Positions 10,059-21,317 of a stretch of DNA of 64,000 bases are shown one piece after another. This DNA comes from Zymoseptoria tritici IPO323 (lineage: Eukaryota > Ascomycota > Dothideomycetes > Mycosphaerellales > Mycosphaerellaceae), in the NCBI RefSeq assembly GCF_000219625.1, contig NC_018205.1, positions 372,001 to 436,000 of the forward strand, given 5' to 3'. A program made the position numbers and the translations under genes. The notes below the pieces were generated by a model. It saw only the letters and a list, made by a program, of their open reading frames with translations, did not search any database and was not told where the DNA came from. Every line of letters starts with the position of its first letter. Position 1 is the first letter of the stretch.

Positions 10059-10869
10059 AAACAAGCGACCTTTTCGCTCCAAGTACGTCATGCTAAGGCG
10101 GAGCTGCATCGATCAACGCCGAGTCGCGTGATCTCGCACATGAGAAATACCAAACCACCTTCGTGCAGCTTCGCTCCTGTCCAGCACAATGTATCGATCG
10201 TGGGAGAGGAGTTGCGGCTATCGGCGCGATCTGTTCCGCGACGGTCGGATGTCGATCGGCGGAATGCAGAGATCGTGACCATCTGCCAGCGGATTGGCGC
10301 GACGGTCCCAGGAAGGACTACGAACCGACGGCAGAGCCGTCCGTGCCAGAGCCACCCGATGACGACACGGGCATTGCGGGCAGCTTCCGGCTCTACAAAC
10401 GAGCCGCCCGCGCGTCGCTGGAGAACGGGCCCCTCCTGCCTACACAGACCGCACAACTGCAGGGCCTCTCCGATTCCACTCCCCCGAGTCGGGACAATTT
10501 CCGCTCCGGCAAAGACGTCGACATGTTCTCCGCCTGATGAAATCGCTCGGTGCGACTGCGTTCGTTCAGCTGCTCACGACGCTATACAACTCGTGCGTTC
10601 GCCAAAAAAACCGCGCAGCTGGAATAGTACCGGCTTTGACGGCGGGGGCTGGGCGAGTTTCCGGCCGATATAGGCGGGCTTCGAGCTACTTAGGCGCAGG
10701 CTTCGTTCGCCGCAAGACACGATCAAATGTACCGCGCAGCGGAGTCACAGCAATCACATCACAAGGAAAAAGTCTTTTACCGAATCACATGGCGCTGCAA
10801 ACGATCTTCCAATGCAGGTTGCAGTGAATCGATCAACACCCAGAATGGCGATTAAGAGACATGAGTCGA
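10059..10869. other. GC-rich host DNA, no sure gene
   Basis: The best candidate is a plus-strand frame at 10163-10537 whose second half is a plausible acidic Pro/Glu/Asp stretch (Pro-Glu-Pro-Pro-Asp-Asp-Asp) followed by a Ser/Arg/Asp-rich end. Competing frames of equal length exist on both strands. The frame beginning at 10038 starts inside the transposon end, so it cannot be a native start. No RIP signs. Confidence 0.25.
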
Positions 10870-11631
10870 TCAGAAAACACAATGACGCCGTGACGACTTT
10901 CCTCCCGGCGACCAGACGGCATCGCTGTGGGAAAGAAGCAGCAGATCGCTACAGTCTCCTGCTACGGTGGATGTTACAGCAAGTTCCGTCTGTCGCGCTC
11001 GAGCAAAGCTCGCTGAACAGCGCCAAGGTAGCCATAAATCAACGAGACAGCAGCAGGGGACTAGAGCGCGCCCATAGTCAACCGCCTGATGATGCGCAGG
11101 AATTCCGAAAGTGCAGACGTATAGCAGCCGAGCGGCAGCGTATTCCAAGCCATGAACTACCTGCAGTCTCCCCAATATCGTACGGCACGCCCCTCTCACA
11201 TCAGGCAGCGAGGATTCCATTAAGCGCGCGGAGAAATCTGCGGCGGCACCCACCTGCGATGCATTTCCACCAATTGTCGACCCGAAGACCTCGCCTTCCC
11301 TGTGCTGCTCGAAAATGCCCGTCCATTTCGAATACCGCTCCACAGGCCAGTCAAGCACGTGGTCATATTCTGCTTCTTCTTCGCTCGCAAGTCCTCGAAA
11401 GATCCGCCTCAGCATAGCGTAGTCGGGCATTCGCCTGTACACAACGGAGATCGCAGTGAGTTCGCATACTGCGGATTCGATACTGCGTCGGATGATGGAT
11501 GTGAACCTTATAAGGGACGCTATTATGGCCTGGCTCTTACTAATGGATACCGTTAGTCTTATTATTAGCACTAGGATCAGATTTAATGCTAAGGACATGG
11601 ACAAGTATACTAATCTGTTCAAATACATCAT
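10870..11631 (-). CDS. hypothetical protein, probably partial
   Basis: The frame has two different parts. The first about 40 codons (11631-11510) are hydrophobic, Ile/Leu/Ser-rich and AT-rich, and look like degraded non-coding sequence fused by chance. From about 11490 it reads as an ordinary soluble protein: a Met-Pro-Asp-Tyr-Ala-Met-Leu-Arg-Arg helix, a Glu-Glu-Glu-Ala-Glu-Tyr acidic segment, Trp-Pro-Val-Glu-Arg, then a long Ala/Leu/Arg-rich region with a Cys-Cys-Cys triplet near residue 200. The internal Met at 11430 is a credible start. I do not recognise the family. An upstream exon may have been lost at the AT-rich junction. Confidence 0.35.
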   Translation of the reverse strand: MMYLNRLVYLSMSLALNLILVLIIRLTVSISKSQAIIASLIRFTSIIRRSIESAVCELTAISVVYRRMPDYAMLRRIFRGLASEEEAEYDHVLDWPVERYSKWTGIFEQHREGEVFGSTIGGNASQVGAAADFSARLMESSLPDVRGACRTILGRLQVVHGLEYAAARLLYVCTFGIPAHHQAVDYGRALVPCCCLVDLWLPWRCSASFARARQTELAVTSTVAGDCSDLLLLSHSDAVWSPGGKSSRRHCVF

Positions 11632-11867
11632 CCCGAACAGACGTCGGCTTATACAGAAAATGCAGGAGGGTTACTCTTTCACGGTTGTGAGCAAGTCGCA
11701 CCCCAGATTGTTAAAACCAACGTAGGATTGATAGGATACGTGATCAGCTCGAAGGAGGAGCTGTGGAGCCGGCCCGACGAGGCTCAGGGCAGCGAGGCAA
11801 CCCGGTTCCATAGTCCCGGGGCCTACGCGCCTCGACACGTGGAGATCGAGTGAAATGCACCACCAAT

Positions 11868-12170
11868 TCACTTCAGCGACGTGATCATCTGTGTTGCTGT
11901 CGCGAGCGCCTTTCGCCCTCTACATACATGGCCCAGAAATGACGAGAACTTGGCCAGTGGGCAGCGAATGGTAACGCAAGGGCACCTTGGAAGCGATTGA
12001 TCAGGGTGACCCTCGATGGCATGCGAGGCGCCCGCATGTGTATCGACCAAGACGTGGCGGATTGTTGGTGTGCTAGCTAATAGGAAGAATGGTATTCGCC
12101 GTAAACACCATTCTTCGGGCGAGGCCGTCTCTTCATCAGGCACAGCCATGTCGATTCTGAAAATGCTCAC
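11868..12170 (-). CDS. small hypothetical ORF
   Basis: A 100-codon frame with a mixed composition (Asp/Glu-rich near residues 10-25, then several His, Cys and Arg). No motif, intron pair or partner supports it beyond its length, and it could be an exon of a larger gene. Nothing recognisable lies between 11632 and 11867 or between 12171 and 12327. Confidence 0.22.
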   Translation of the reverse strand: MSIFRIDMAVPDEETASPEEWCLRRIPFFLLASTPTIRHVLVDTHAGASHAIEGHPDQSLPRCPCVTIRCPLAKFSSFLGHVCRGRKALATATQMITSLK

Positions 12171-12327
12171 TTATGGCATTCTGAGAATAGCCTAGGACGC
12201 CAGGCATGATATCTGAGCGTGTAGTGGCTGATCAATTTGGGCCTGTTGAAACTGCCTGCTTACTCATCGTATAGAACATATAGATGAATCCTCTGTAGTG
12301 ACAAGACTAAGCTTCGCGGCCGACCCG

Positions 12328-13233
12328 TTAACAACATCCTAGTCGACACCTGCCGGCGAGCCACGATAAGAAACCACATTCGGTCCTCCGTTGAGACCTC
12401 ACAGATGTACAGCGACGGCTATTGCGTAGTGCGGGCGGGCAACATTGCTGCTGCATATCCTCTAGCCTTTGCGACATCTGGCGTTGCGCTTCGCGTCGCT
12501 GGCGGAGCTCTTCCTCCTGCGCCTCTCGCTGCTGCCTAATTCCATTGCGAAACTCGACGGCTATCTCCTCCATACGGGCGGTGTGCTGATCGTGGGCATT
12601 CCGAAACGTGCGTAGTAAGTCATCCCTCTCGTTCGTCTGTTGTCGGTGGTCTTGGTCGCGTCTGTCGACTTCTATTCGGTGATCCTGCTGCATGTCTCGG
12701 TGCAAATGCCGGTATTGTTCCAGCATCGCCCGGCTATCTCGGACTCCTGACCGGCCAGCTTGGCAAATTCGCCTACGCTCTACCTCAAGCCTTCCGATCT
12801 CGTGCCTGAGGCTCGAGTGCCCCCACTCAGAAGCGCTGCAGTCCGTCCAATCTGAGTAGCAACTGTGCGGCAGCCGCTTACATCTCCCTCTTTTCGCGCA
12901 AGGAGCCTTGTCCTGCTGCCGTTCGCTTGCATCCTCGGCTTCGCTGAGTTGGTCGTCATCGGCGCATTCTTCTGTGTCTTCCTTAGACGTGTTCCGTTGG
13001 TCTGGACTGGCAATGGCACATCTGGCCTTCTTGACGTATTGAGTAGGCTGACGCGTGCAGCAGACGGATGCAACTGGTACCGCACACCGCAGGAAGGTTG
13101 TGTGAGCAGGCTGTGCGCACGACTGTGGCACTGACAGGCAGGAGAGGGGCTGGTAGCAATAGTTGGGCCCAGTGCGCGTACAAGGTGGGCCTTGTCCTGC
13201 GTGGCAACTCCGCCCTGAGGGATCATTGCACAT
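12328..13233 (-). CDS. coiled-coil hypothetical protein, about 300 aa
   Basis: The N-terminal 65 codons are Cys/Ser/Pro-rich and low in confidence. From about residue 80 the protein turns acidic (Lys-Glu-Asp-Thr-Glu-Glu, Asp-Asp-Asp). A Cys-containing basic patch follows (Lys-Arg-Gly-Arg-Cys-Lys-Arg). Residues about 140-270 form a very charged Glu/Arg/Gln helix (repeats such as Arg-Arg-Glu-Ala-Gln), a long coiled coil. An alternative minus frame at 12780-13271 overlaps the N-terminal half and could be the true upstream exon. No intron pair is clear. The role is unknown; long Gln/Glu/Arg coils occur in fungal scaffolding and nuclear proteins. Confidence 0.4.
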   Translation of the reverse strand: MCNDPSGRSCHAGQGPPCTRTGPNYCYQPLSCLSVPQSCAQPAHTTFLRCAVPVASVCCTRQPTQYVKKARCAIASPDQRNTSKEDTEECADDDQLSEAEDASERQQDKAPCAKRGRCKRLPHSCYSDWTDCSASEWGHSSLRHEIGRLEVERRRICQAGRSGVRDSRAMLEQYRHLHRDMQQDHRIEVDRRDQDHRQQTNERDDLLRTFRNAHDQHTARMEEIAVEFRNGIRQQREAQEEELRQRREAQRQMSQRLEDMQQQCCPPALRNSRRCTSVRSQRRTECGFLSWLAGRCRLGCC

Positions 13234-13271
13234 CGTGGCCGCTGTCTCGTCTGAGCTGAACCCAGGATCAT

Positions 13272-14326
13272 AAAAGGTATATTTTGCTATGAACAGGAAT
13301 AGCCTCCCGTGGCGAAGAAGCCGTAACAGGAGAAGCCTATATAGTACAGCTCACAAATGTTATGACCATGCGCGCGAGGTCGTAAGGATATTCGTCGACA
13401 AAGTCCGGCATTGTGTACAGCGCGAAACAGGCGTAAGGCGGCTAGCGATAGGTAACGGTGTCTGTTGGAATGCAGTACGCATAAGCAGGTGCTTACCGTT
13501 CGGACTGTGAGCACCATCGGCCTCCCTCCTTTCCCGAAGCGCTCTGGGCAGTTTATGCACGAACGTTAGATTCTTCACACAGACACAACGTCGAGCCGCT
13601 CAAGTCTGCCGGAGTCTGAAGTTCTTGTTGTGCGATGGCTGAACATGCTTTGACTGCTGGGACCCTAGCGAGTGACATGTGTTGTGAACGTCTGCGTCAT
13701 TGAAACACTAGTGCTGGCGTGGCACGCAGTCACTAGGCATGGAACTGCGACACTGCAGTGTCTGCACACCCTCGCAAACTCGCCGCCGGGTCCCAAGTAT
13801 CTTCCCACTTGTCTCTATAGAAGACTCTCCCATTTTTCCGGGCACACTTGATGACACGGTCGATAGCCCAAGTAGGTTGCCCCTACAGCTCAGATGGCAC
13901 AGGGACGACGCGAATTTCAGACAGGTCAGGGCTGCTGGTACGTCCTCTAGAACAGCATTATATACCTGACACCTCTACGGTCGTGTGGGACGTGAATGAG
14001 GCGGGCTGATCAGGGTGCATGGTAGACGCCATTGCGGCAGTATCTGCGGGTGTCGTAATGCTTCGCTTTGTTTGCCAAAATCAACGACAGACTACAATAC
14101 GTGCCTGGAGCTGAGCAATTATTGATAACGCTGACTTGTTTGCCGCTCAACTGTCCAGCCACCCGTATGCACGATCTTCAATTCTGGGAGAAATGGATTC
14201 TCGTGTGTATAGCTTCTCCGTTCGCTTCGAATATGCCATCAAGTCGTCGATCGATAGTAAACAACGAAGCACCAATCCACCTTTCGCTATAGTGCATACT
14301 ACGCCACAGACGTGGTTACGGTGTAT
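13272..14326. other. host intergenic, short overlapping frames only
   Basis: There are frames of 60-76 codons on both strands (13287-13517 minus, 13289-13510 plus, 13739-13969 plus, 14068-14292 plus). None has a recognisable motif and they mutually overlap. I make no gene call. Confidence 0.4.
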
Positions 14327-14740
14327 CTAGACAGGAGATATATCGTCTTGTAACAGCTCTGCTGCTATGGTATGGCCTATCTGTTGCGCCCGTTCGTATG
14401 GCAGACGCCCATACGTATCCCTTACAGATTTATCAGCCCCATTGTCTAGCAGCAATTTGATAACTTCTAGATGACCAGCTGCTGCTGCCTTATGGAGCGG
14501 AATGCCAATTCTGGAAAACTCACAGTCTACGAAGGGCTCCCGATAGTTGCGATACATTAACGTATTCATGTCTGCACCTAGCCGTAAGGTGTACTTGACC
14601 ATAGTCAAGTGATTAGCTTGCTCTCGCCATATAGCACTACAGTCGCCGTAACGTGCATCCTGCCATAGCGAACAGCCGGGTATGGGGAAACGTAGTGGCG
14701 TCCGGTGCCAGAAACTATTATGTTTCTTACTACACTTGGG
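14327..14740 (-). pseudogene. ankyrin-repeat protein, C-terminal remnant
   Basis: The open part of this frame contains a textbook ankyrin repeat: Ile-Pro-Leu-His-Lys-Ala-Ala-Ala-Ala-Gly-His-Leu-Glu, then Leu-Leu-Leu-Asp-Asn-Gly-Ala-Asp. A degenerate repeat precedes it (Leu-Trp-x-x-Ala-Arg-Tyr-Gly-Asp ... Leu-Arg-Leu-Gly-Ala-Asp) and a C-terminal helix follows. It ends with a stop at 14327. Upstream, at 14741-14743, the frame hits TAG and no earlier repeats are readable. It is the tail of a larger ankyrin protein whose 5' part is missing or mutated. Ankyrin repeats mediate protein binding; the partner cannot be told. From 14741 to 15126 I see no gene. Confidence 0.6.
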
Positions 14741-15126
14741 CTATAATATCTTGGGACTCCGTAGGCTACAAGCATATACTTCCTTCTTCCTTAGTCCGAG
14801 CTTTCCATGCCTATAGCAGCAGGCTGGTGCACGTAATTGCCAGAAAGGAGTGATTCCCTTAGACTATACAGTTTCCCGCCCGAGCGAAGGCGTAGCTCTA
14901 CAGGACTACATATTGCTTATATCTACGCCAAAATCTGGTGGCACGTGCCGAAGTAGCCCTGCTACAAGTGCGCAATTATTTGTGTGTATTGGAGGAGGAC
15001 AGAGATAACTTGCAGGGATGTGAAGTCAAAGAGACAGGCTGAGACAGCTGGGCTTGAGAGATCATCCACTTCCTGTACGGCGCACTACTGCTCAGCTACG
15101 GAGTACTATAGTCAGCTATCCGACAG

Positions 15127-15131
15127 ACTAC
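15127..15131 (+). repeat. target-site duplication ACTAC (left)
   Basis: Matches ACTAC at 21489-21493, immediately outside the two LTRs of copia copy 1. Confidence 0.9.
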
Positions 15132-15302
15132 TGTTGTGGATCATCAGACTGACTATTAGTGAAGTGCACGTAACTAGTACTAAGGTATTTACACACACAG
15201 ATAGCTAAAGTGAGAATCTTATACTTAAGATTCTCTCTGCATAATAATATATACCTGCTAATTAGAGGTCTTCTTTTACTTAGCTTAAGTCTAATTATAA
15301 CA
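15132..15302 (+). repeat. copia copy 1 5' LTR
   Basis: 171 bp, starts TGTTGTGG and ends ATAACA. It aligns to 21318-21488 with C/T and G/A differences. Confidence 0.92.
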
Positions 15303-15318
15303 GGTTATAAGCCCGGCG
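15303..15318 (+). promoter_or_regulatory. primer-binding site, half initiator-tRNA type
   Basis: GGTTATAAGCCCGGCG directly follows the LTR. It resembles the complement of the anticodon stem-loop of fungal initiator tRNA-Met (GGTTATGAGCCC), the internal half-tRNA priming known for copia-type elements, with one RIP-like G to A change. The same site follows the 5' LTR of copy 2 at 27445. Confidence 0.6.
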
Positions 15319-15479
15319 TAACTACTGCATACTTAAGGAAGAATTATCTGTTCTAAGCGTAGCTACTAGAACCTTACTATATACTATTTAGACAGTTAAC
15401 TAGCGAGCCGAGAAAGAGCTAGTTATAATAACAGCCGTAATATAGGCTAATAAGTTTAAGACTACGAAAGAGAATAAAG

Positions 15480-18400
15480 TCCTAAGAAAGGGAAGTAACT
15501 TCTTAGACTAGTTAAGGATACTTAAAGCAGCCCTTATAGATAAGGAGGTGTTAGGCTATGTCTTTTATAACATTTCCTAATGCCCTGCCTAACTAAAGCT
15601 AGGAATTAAAGTTAGATATCCCTCTCTACTAACTAAGGAGAGTACTACTTTATCCTCCTAGGCTCTAACTCCTTCCTAAAAAGAAGAAGGGGATACTCTA
15701 GTAATAGAACCTATTCTAACTAGTAGACTAAGACTAACTCCTTTCTAAGTCTAGTATAAGTATAACCTAATTATATATAGGATTATTAGCAAAAGGATTA
15801 ACTAATCTCTAAGGCCTAACTTTAGGGATATAGAGAAGATAGCTAAGGAACTATATAATACTATTATAGCTACCTATAGGCCTGTTATAATTATAAATAT
15901 TTATAATAGCCTAAGGATTCTTAGAATTAGTAATATTAAGATCTAAGGAATAAATACTTAGAAGTACTATAAGGACTTCTAGAAGTAGTATTATAAGTAC
16001 ATCTCTATAATAGAATAATACTCTAGGTCTAAGAACATTTTAGTCTTAAAGCTTACCTTTAGTAATAAGCAGATTAGGCTATTCTTTATCTAGGGCCTCT
16101 ACTATCTAGAATACCTAAGAAGCTAGAGATAATCCTATTATATTAAGAATATAACTCTTAAAGAGCTAATTACCTTATTAATTAAGGAACCTCCTTTATA
16201 GATATAGAGGATAGTAGGAGGATTTAGGGGTACTATAGTAGATAATAATTAGTATACTAAGTGTACCTATTATATCTACATAAATATAGATTGCTTTAAG
16301 AAGTACCCTAATAAGGCCCTAAAGTCCTAGGTATATAAAGGAAAAGGAGGATCTAATAAGGACAAAAAGAAGTCCTAAGATAAGAGTAAGAGATATAATA
16401 AGAAGGGAGGAAAGGGTACTATAACAATTAAGCCTATCTCCTCTTCTAATATAGGCTTAGGCTCTAATTTAGATAGCTTATTTATAGGAGTAGCAATTAC
16501 TGCCGCTAGAATACAAAGGAGTAATACTATTATCTAAGATTCTAGTATATTATACTACTTCTTTAATAATAAGTCCTAGTTCTTAGACCTTAAACCCCTA
16601 GAAACCCTAATTAGGTTCTCTTAAGCTATTAGACAAAGCATAGTTATATACTTAGGAAGTATAAGGATTATAATAAAGTATAAGGGGAATAAGTTAAACA
16701 TTACCTTACAAGATGTGTTATACTCTCCTAACTCTAATTACAACCTTATCTTAGTAGAGACTCTCTAGCTAAAGTATAAGGTCTACCTAGATAGGCTATC
16801 TTTATATATTCTAAGGAATAATAAGAAAATAGGCAAGGTTTAGTCTACTTATAATATTCTAATCCTCTAGAATGTAATTATATCTCTCCCTAAGGGAAGT
16901 ACTAAAGTTGCTTCTACAACTAATAGGAATATGTCCTATCTAGCCTTTATTATACCTAAGGCTAATATAATAAGATAGCACTAGAGACTAGGCTATATAG
17001 GGAACAAGATTCTTAGTATAATAAAGGCTTAAGTCTAAGGACTTAAGTAGATTAATATATTTATACTTAAGTACTATAAGCTATGCAAGCTTATAAGGTT
17101 ATAAAGAGTAGTATTAAGAACTCTAAGACTAATACCTTAATCCTTATTAGATAAGGTCTATACTAATATTATAGAACTAATCTTTCTACTAGACATCTTT
17201 AGATATAAATACATCCTTATAATTACTAATACAAAGTTAAGAAGGAGATAGGCTATCTTCTGTAAGCTTAAATTACAAGCTGCACAAATTATTAAGAAAT
17301 AGACTACTAAGATATTTAACTAGTATAAAAAGATAGTTAAGATCTAGTTCTTAGATAGAGGAGGAGAGTTTAATAATAATAATCTAATTACATTTATAGA
17401 GAATAAGGGACTAAGATAGGATTTCTTAGCTCCCTATACTCCTAAGTAGAATAGAATTGTAGAATTATCTAACAAGGTTATCCTTAATAAGGCAAGAGCA
17501 ATAATAATTAACTCTAGCCTACTTCTCCCTCTTTAGAGTTTTGTAGTTACATATACAATCTTCCTTACTAACAGGCTAGTATGCCTATTAACTAATAAGA
17601 TTCCTCTTTAGGAATTTAATTAAGATCTTAATACTAGAACTTTATATATTAATCTAATAAAGATTAGGAGATTTAGATGTAGAGCATATTTATATAATTA
17701 GGGGAGACCTAATTTATAGAAGTTCTATCCTAGAGTAGAGAAATACTAGAATCTAGGATTCTAAGAGAATACTTTAACTAACTATATAGTTTAAAAGTTT
17801 GAACTATCTACCCTTGCTAGGTTTTAGTATAAGATTATAACCTCTCTTTATATAATATATAATAAGGATAAGGTATATAGTATAATACCTGCTGCCTTAG
17901 ACTTTTAGGGGGAGAGTTTCCTACAACTAATACAACCTATTACTATAGAATAGGAAGTCTATACTATCTATATTAAGGATTAAGATTAGGGCTAGGATGC
18001 CTAAGGGCAAGATGCCTAACCTCTTACTACTTCTTATCTTTAAGAAGTAGAGAATATGTTTAATACTATATAAAGAGAGAGAAACTAAGCCTTTTTTTTA
18101 ATATTTTAAGGGGAGCAAATATTAGGTTAGGACATATAGTCCTAGGATAATTAATATAAGTAATCTAAGCCTAATTAGCTAGAGGCTATTAAGTATAAAG
18201 AAGCCTCCTAGCTAGCTTAGGGGGAGTATGTTTTTAAGGAAACAGGAAGTCCTAAGGGATTCTAAGGAAGTCCTAAGGGATTCTAGGAGTAGGCTAATAC
18301 CTTATTAATATAGCTATAACATTAAGTATTAGCAGAGAATTGCCCTAAAAGGGAAGACCTCTAAGATTATACTATAACTCCCTTCTTAGATATTTATATT

Positions 18401-20095
18401 ATAGGAAAGAGGAAAATAGGGAGAAGCCTTAAAAGACCTAAGAAATTAGGCAATAAAGCAAGTCCTAAAAGCTTAGGCATATTTAGACTCTTAAGAAGTA
18501 GAAGATTAGTTATAAGAAAAGACTATAGTAAGATCTAGAAGATAGGATTTAAAGTAACAAATCCTAATCTATCTAATCCTAAGATAGTTAAGGAAGCTCT
18601 CTCTAGATCTAACTATAAGGAATAGGAGAAAGCTATTATTAAGGAAGCTAAGTTACTTAAGTCTATAGGATGCCTTAAATAGAAACTTATTAGCACCCTC
18701 CCTAAGGGGAGAGTCCCTCTTATAAGGAAATAGGTCTTTAAGATTAAGGTACTCCTAAATAGAACTGTAGAGAAGTATAAGGCTAGATAAACAGCTAGGG
18801 GATTTATATAAAGGAAGGGACTTAACTATATTAATACCTTTGCTCCTACCCTAAGAGCTGTAATAGGGAGAATACTTCTATCCCTCTTAGTTAACTTTAG
18901 CTAGAAGAGGAGATAAGTTAATATTAAGATTATATTCTTAAATCTAAACCTAGATAAGCAGATCTTTATTAAGCTACTAGAGGGAGCTTATCTCTTTAAG
19001 AAAGATGCCTACAAGTATATTATATATATTAAGAAAGGACTATATAGGCTTAAGTAGGCAGCTGCTCTTTAATACTACGATACTATAGATACTCTCTAAA
19101 AGCTTAGTCTAACAAGAACTGTTAGCGATACTTGCCTCTTTTAAGGGAAAGGCATCCTTGTTCTCCTTTATATAAATAACTTCTAGATCTTTAGATAGTT
19201 AGACTATAAGATTAACAAGCTAATTAAGGGATTAGAGCAGAAGTACATAATTAAGGTTATTAATACTAATGTCTTTCTTAGACTTTACCTAAAGGAAGGG
19301 AAAGATAGCTCTATGTCTATCTCTTAGGAACACTATTTTAAAGACAAACTTTAAGGATATAGTCTTAGTAATGTAAAGAGTGTTAAGTACCCCCTTAATA
19401 CCCTCCTTAAACCCCTCTAGGATAAAGGAACAAAGGAGGACTATAATCTCTTTAACAAGATTATTAGGGAACTGCAACATCTGTTAAACTATACTAGACT
19501 AGATATTAGTTTTGCTATTAACTATTATGCAAGGTTCCTTTAGAACCTAGGACCTTTGCATATTTAGGTAGTTAAATATATCTAGAGATATATTATAAGC
19601 ATAATTAATAAGTGCCTTATATATAGGAAAACTAAGGAGCAAATTTAGATTAAAGCATTCTTAGACTCTAACTTTGCTAATAATCTTAGTATATCTAGGT
19701 CTACCTTAGGAATACTCTTTAAAATTGTAGGGGGCCTAGTTATCTAGAGATCTTAACTATAGAAAGAAGTAATGCTATCTAGTATTAAGGCAGAGTACCT
19801 CTCTCTTACTAAGGTAATAAGAGAAGTAAATTAGGTAAGGAATCTTATTAATAAGCTCTAGCCCTTTACTTAGGCTAAAAGCATTTCTACTATCCTTATT
19901 AAAGTAGATAATTAATTAGCTATTAGCCTTGTAGAAAACTATGCTAACTCTAAAAGATTAAGACATATCTCTCTTAGGAACTATTACTATAGAGAATAAT
20001 ATAATAAGGGGAGTATTAAGGTAGAGTTTATAAGGATAGATATACAGCTTGCAGACTATCTAACAAAACTAAAATCCCTAAATACTATCCTCTAA
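15480..20095 (+). pseudogene. copia gag-pol polyprotein, RIP-inactivated
   Basis: One reading frame can be followed through TAG/TAA codons to the stop at 20093-20095. In order: a Gag-like helical region; a degenerate zinc knuckle near 16270-16310; a protease Asp-Ser segment near 16540; the pre-integrase His-x-x-Leu-Gly-His-like motif at 16979-17000 (His now Tyr); the integrase core (Leu-Asp-Ile-Phe at about 17195, Asp-Arg-Gly-Gly-Glu-Phe at about 17355); an RT with Phe-Ala-Pro-Thr-Leu and Leu-Tyr-Ile-Asn-Asn where Tyr-Val-Asp-Asp is expected; and an RNase H with Lys-Ala-Glu-Tyr near 19790. The RT catalytic acidic pair is lost. No part can make a full protein. Confidence 0.92.
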
Positions 20096-20169
20096 TATAT
20101 AGATCTATAAATCTAGTAAAAAGATACTTATGTATCTATATTAGGCAGCTAATATAAACATATAAGAGA

Positions 20170-20240
20170 GGCTAATATAGGAATTAAACTTATAACCTTC
20201 TAATTTATAGTTAGAAATTATACTACTAGACTAACTAGCC
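20170..20240 (-). other. tRNA-Cys-like cloverleaf inside copia copy 1
   Basis: On the minus strand a 71-nt segment folds as a tRNA: a 7-bp acceptor (GGCTAGT with ATTAGCC, one G-T), a D arm with GTCTAGTAGTAT, a 5-bp anticodon stem (TCTAA/TTAGA) with the 7-nt loop CTATAAA, a 5-base variable region, and a T stem with loop TTTAATT. The anticodon reads ATA here but ACA in copia copy 2, so the parent loop was probably CTGCAAA, anticodon GCA (Cys), before RIP. The T-loop TTC has become TTT, so it is unlikely to work now. It sits between the pol stop and the antisense ORF. Confidence 0.6.
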
Positions 20241-21200
20241 CTTAATAAGAAGAGGGAAATTACTCTTAAATTTATGCCTTAATACCTACATTCCTACCTA
20301 AGAAGGATTCCCTCCCTAGAATTATACTATTTTATTTATTATAAAACTAAGAAGTATAATACTTAGAATACTTATTTTATTCTTATCTATATAAAGGAAA
20401 GGAGGCAACTATATACCTCTATAAAGGCATCTAAGAAACTATAAGAAAAACACCTAGCTAAAGGAAAACTTTTCTATAAAAACCTAAAAGTATTAGAGTA
20501 TGTCCTAGAACCTGCAGCCTACCCCCTCTAAAACTACTACTAAAAGACTAAGCTAATTCCCCTAGAATCTTAACTTAAAGCCTAAGAGAATATTAGTTTC
20601 TATTAGAAAAAAAAGGATTTTAAGGAGAATATATATAGGATGCTATATTACTAACTATTACTTTATCTCTACCTTATTAGAGCTTAATATCTAGCTAAGA
20701 GGAGTCTAGTTATAGTATAATATAAATCCCTAAGGATTAGGAGTTATTAGACTAGGGTAGTTTTCTATTAGGAAGGCCTACTCCCTTAGGTTATACAGCT
20801 CCTCTATTACTATATTAATAAGGTTTGTAGTAAGGAGATCCTTATTAAGCTTAGCTATAAACCTATTAAAGCAAGCTATAAAAGAGAAGGGACCCTAAGC
20901 CCTAATATTTACTCTATTATAGTGTTTATTTATCTCTCCTCTAATAAGTTAATATATAGTCTAATATACTATAGAACTATCTTTATAGATCTATAGGAGA
21001 TCTCTACTATTAATAGCTCTTGCTTTATTAATAACTTACTAGAAGGTTTTCCTAGGGATAGAGAAAGCTGCTCTTCTTCTAGAAGCTATAGCTAGTAATA
21101 TAGATTATATTATTAATAGCTATAAGGGATAAATAATAGATTAGCTAATAAATTAGCTAAATAGATAAGAGGTATAGATTATAAAGTAGAGGAATAAAAA
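20241..21200 (-). pseudogene. antisense accessory ORF in copia copy 1
   Basis: Reading the minus strand between the 3' LTR and pol, one frame stays readable for about 320 codons with only TAG/TAA interruptions at Gln-like positions. It has protein-like complexity: Ala-Arg-Ala-Ile, Tyr-Lys-Asp-Ser-Ser, a Leu-Ile-Arg-Gly-Glu-Ile-Asn helix, Gly-Pro-Phe-Ser-Phe, then Leu-Leu-Thr-Thr-Asn-Leu-Ile-Asn-Ile. The same frame is kept in copy 2 (about 32383-33342). No start is certain and no family is recognised. It is convergent to pol. It could be chance in such AT-rich DNA, but one frame running that far with only Gln-type stops is suggestive. Confidence 0.4.
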
Positions 21201-21317
21201 AGCTAGAAGAAGATGCTTTTTAATAAGCTAAAGCCGAGCATTAGCTACGTAGTAGGTAAATACCTGCTATATTTAGGTAACAGATAGCTTATAATAATGC
21301 AGCTGCTAATAGGGGAG

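Noticed and set aside
10038..10673. 211-codon plus-strand ORF
   Set aside because: It starts inside the transposon's right inverted repeat, so the start is not native, and competing frames overlap it.
19289..19480. 63-codon minus-strand ORF that recurs at 31431-31619
   Set aside because: It is conserved only because both copia copies share it. It is antisense to RT and adds nothing beyond the pol frame.
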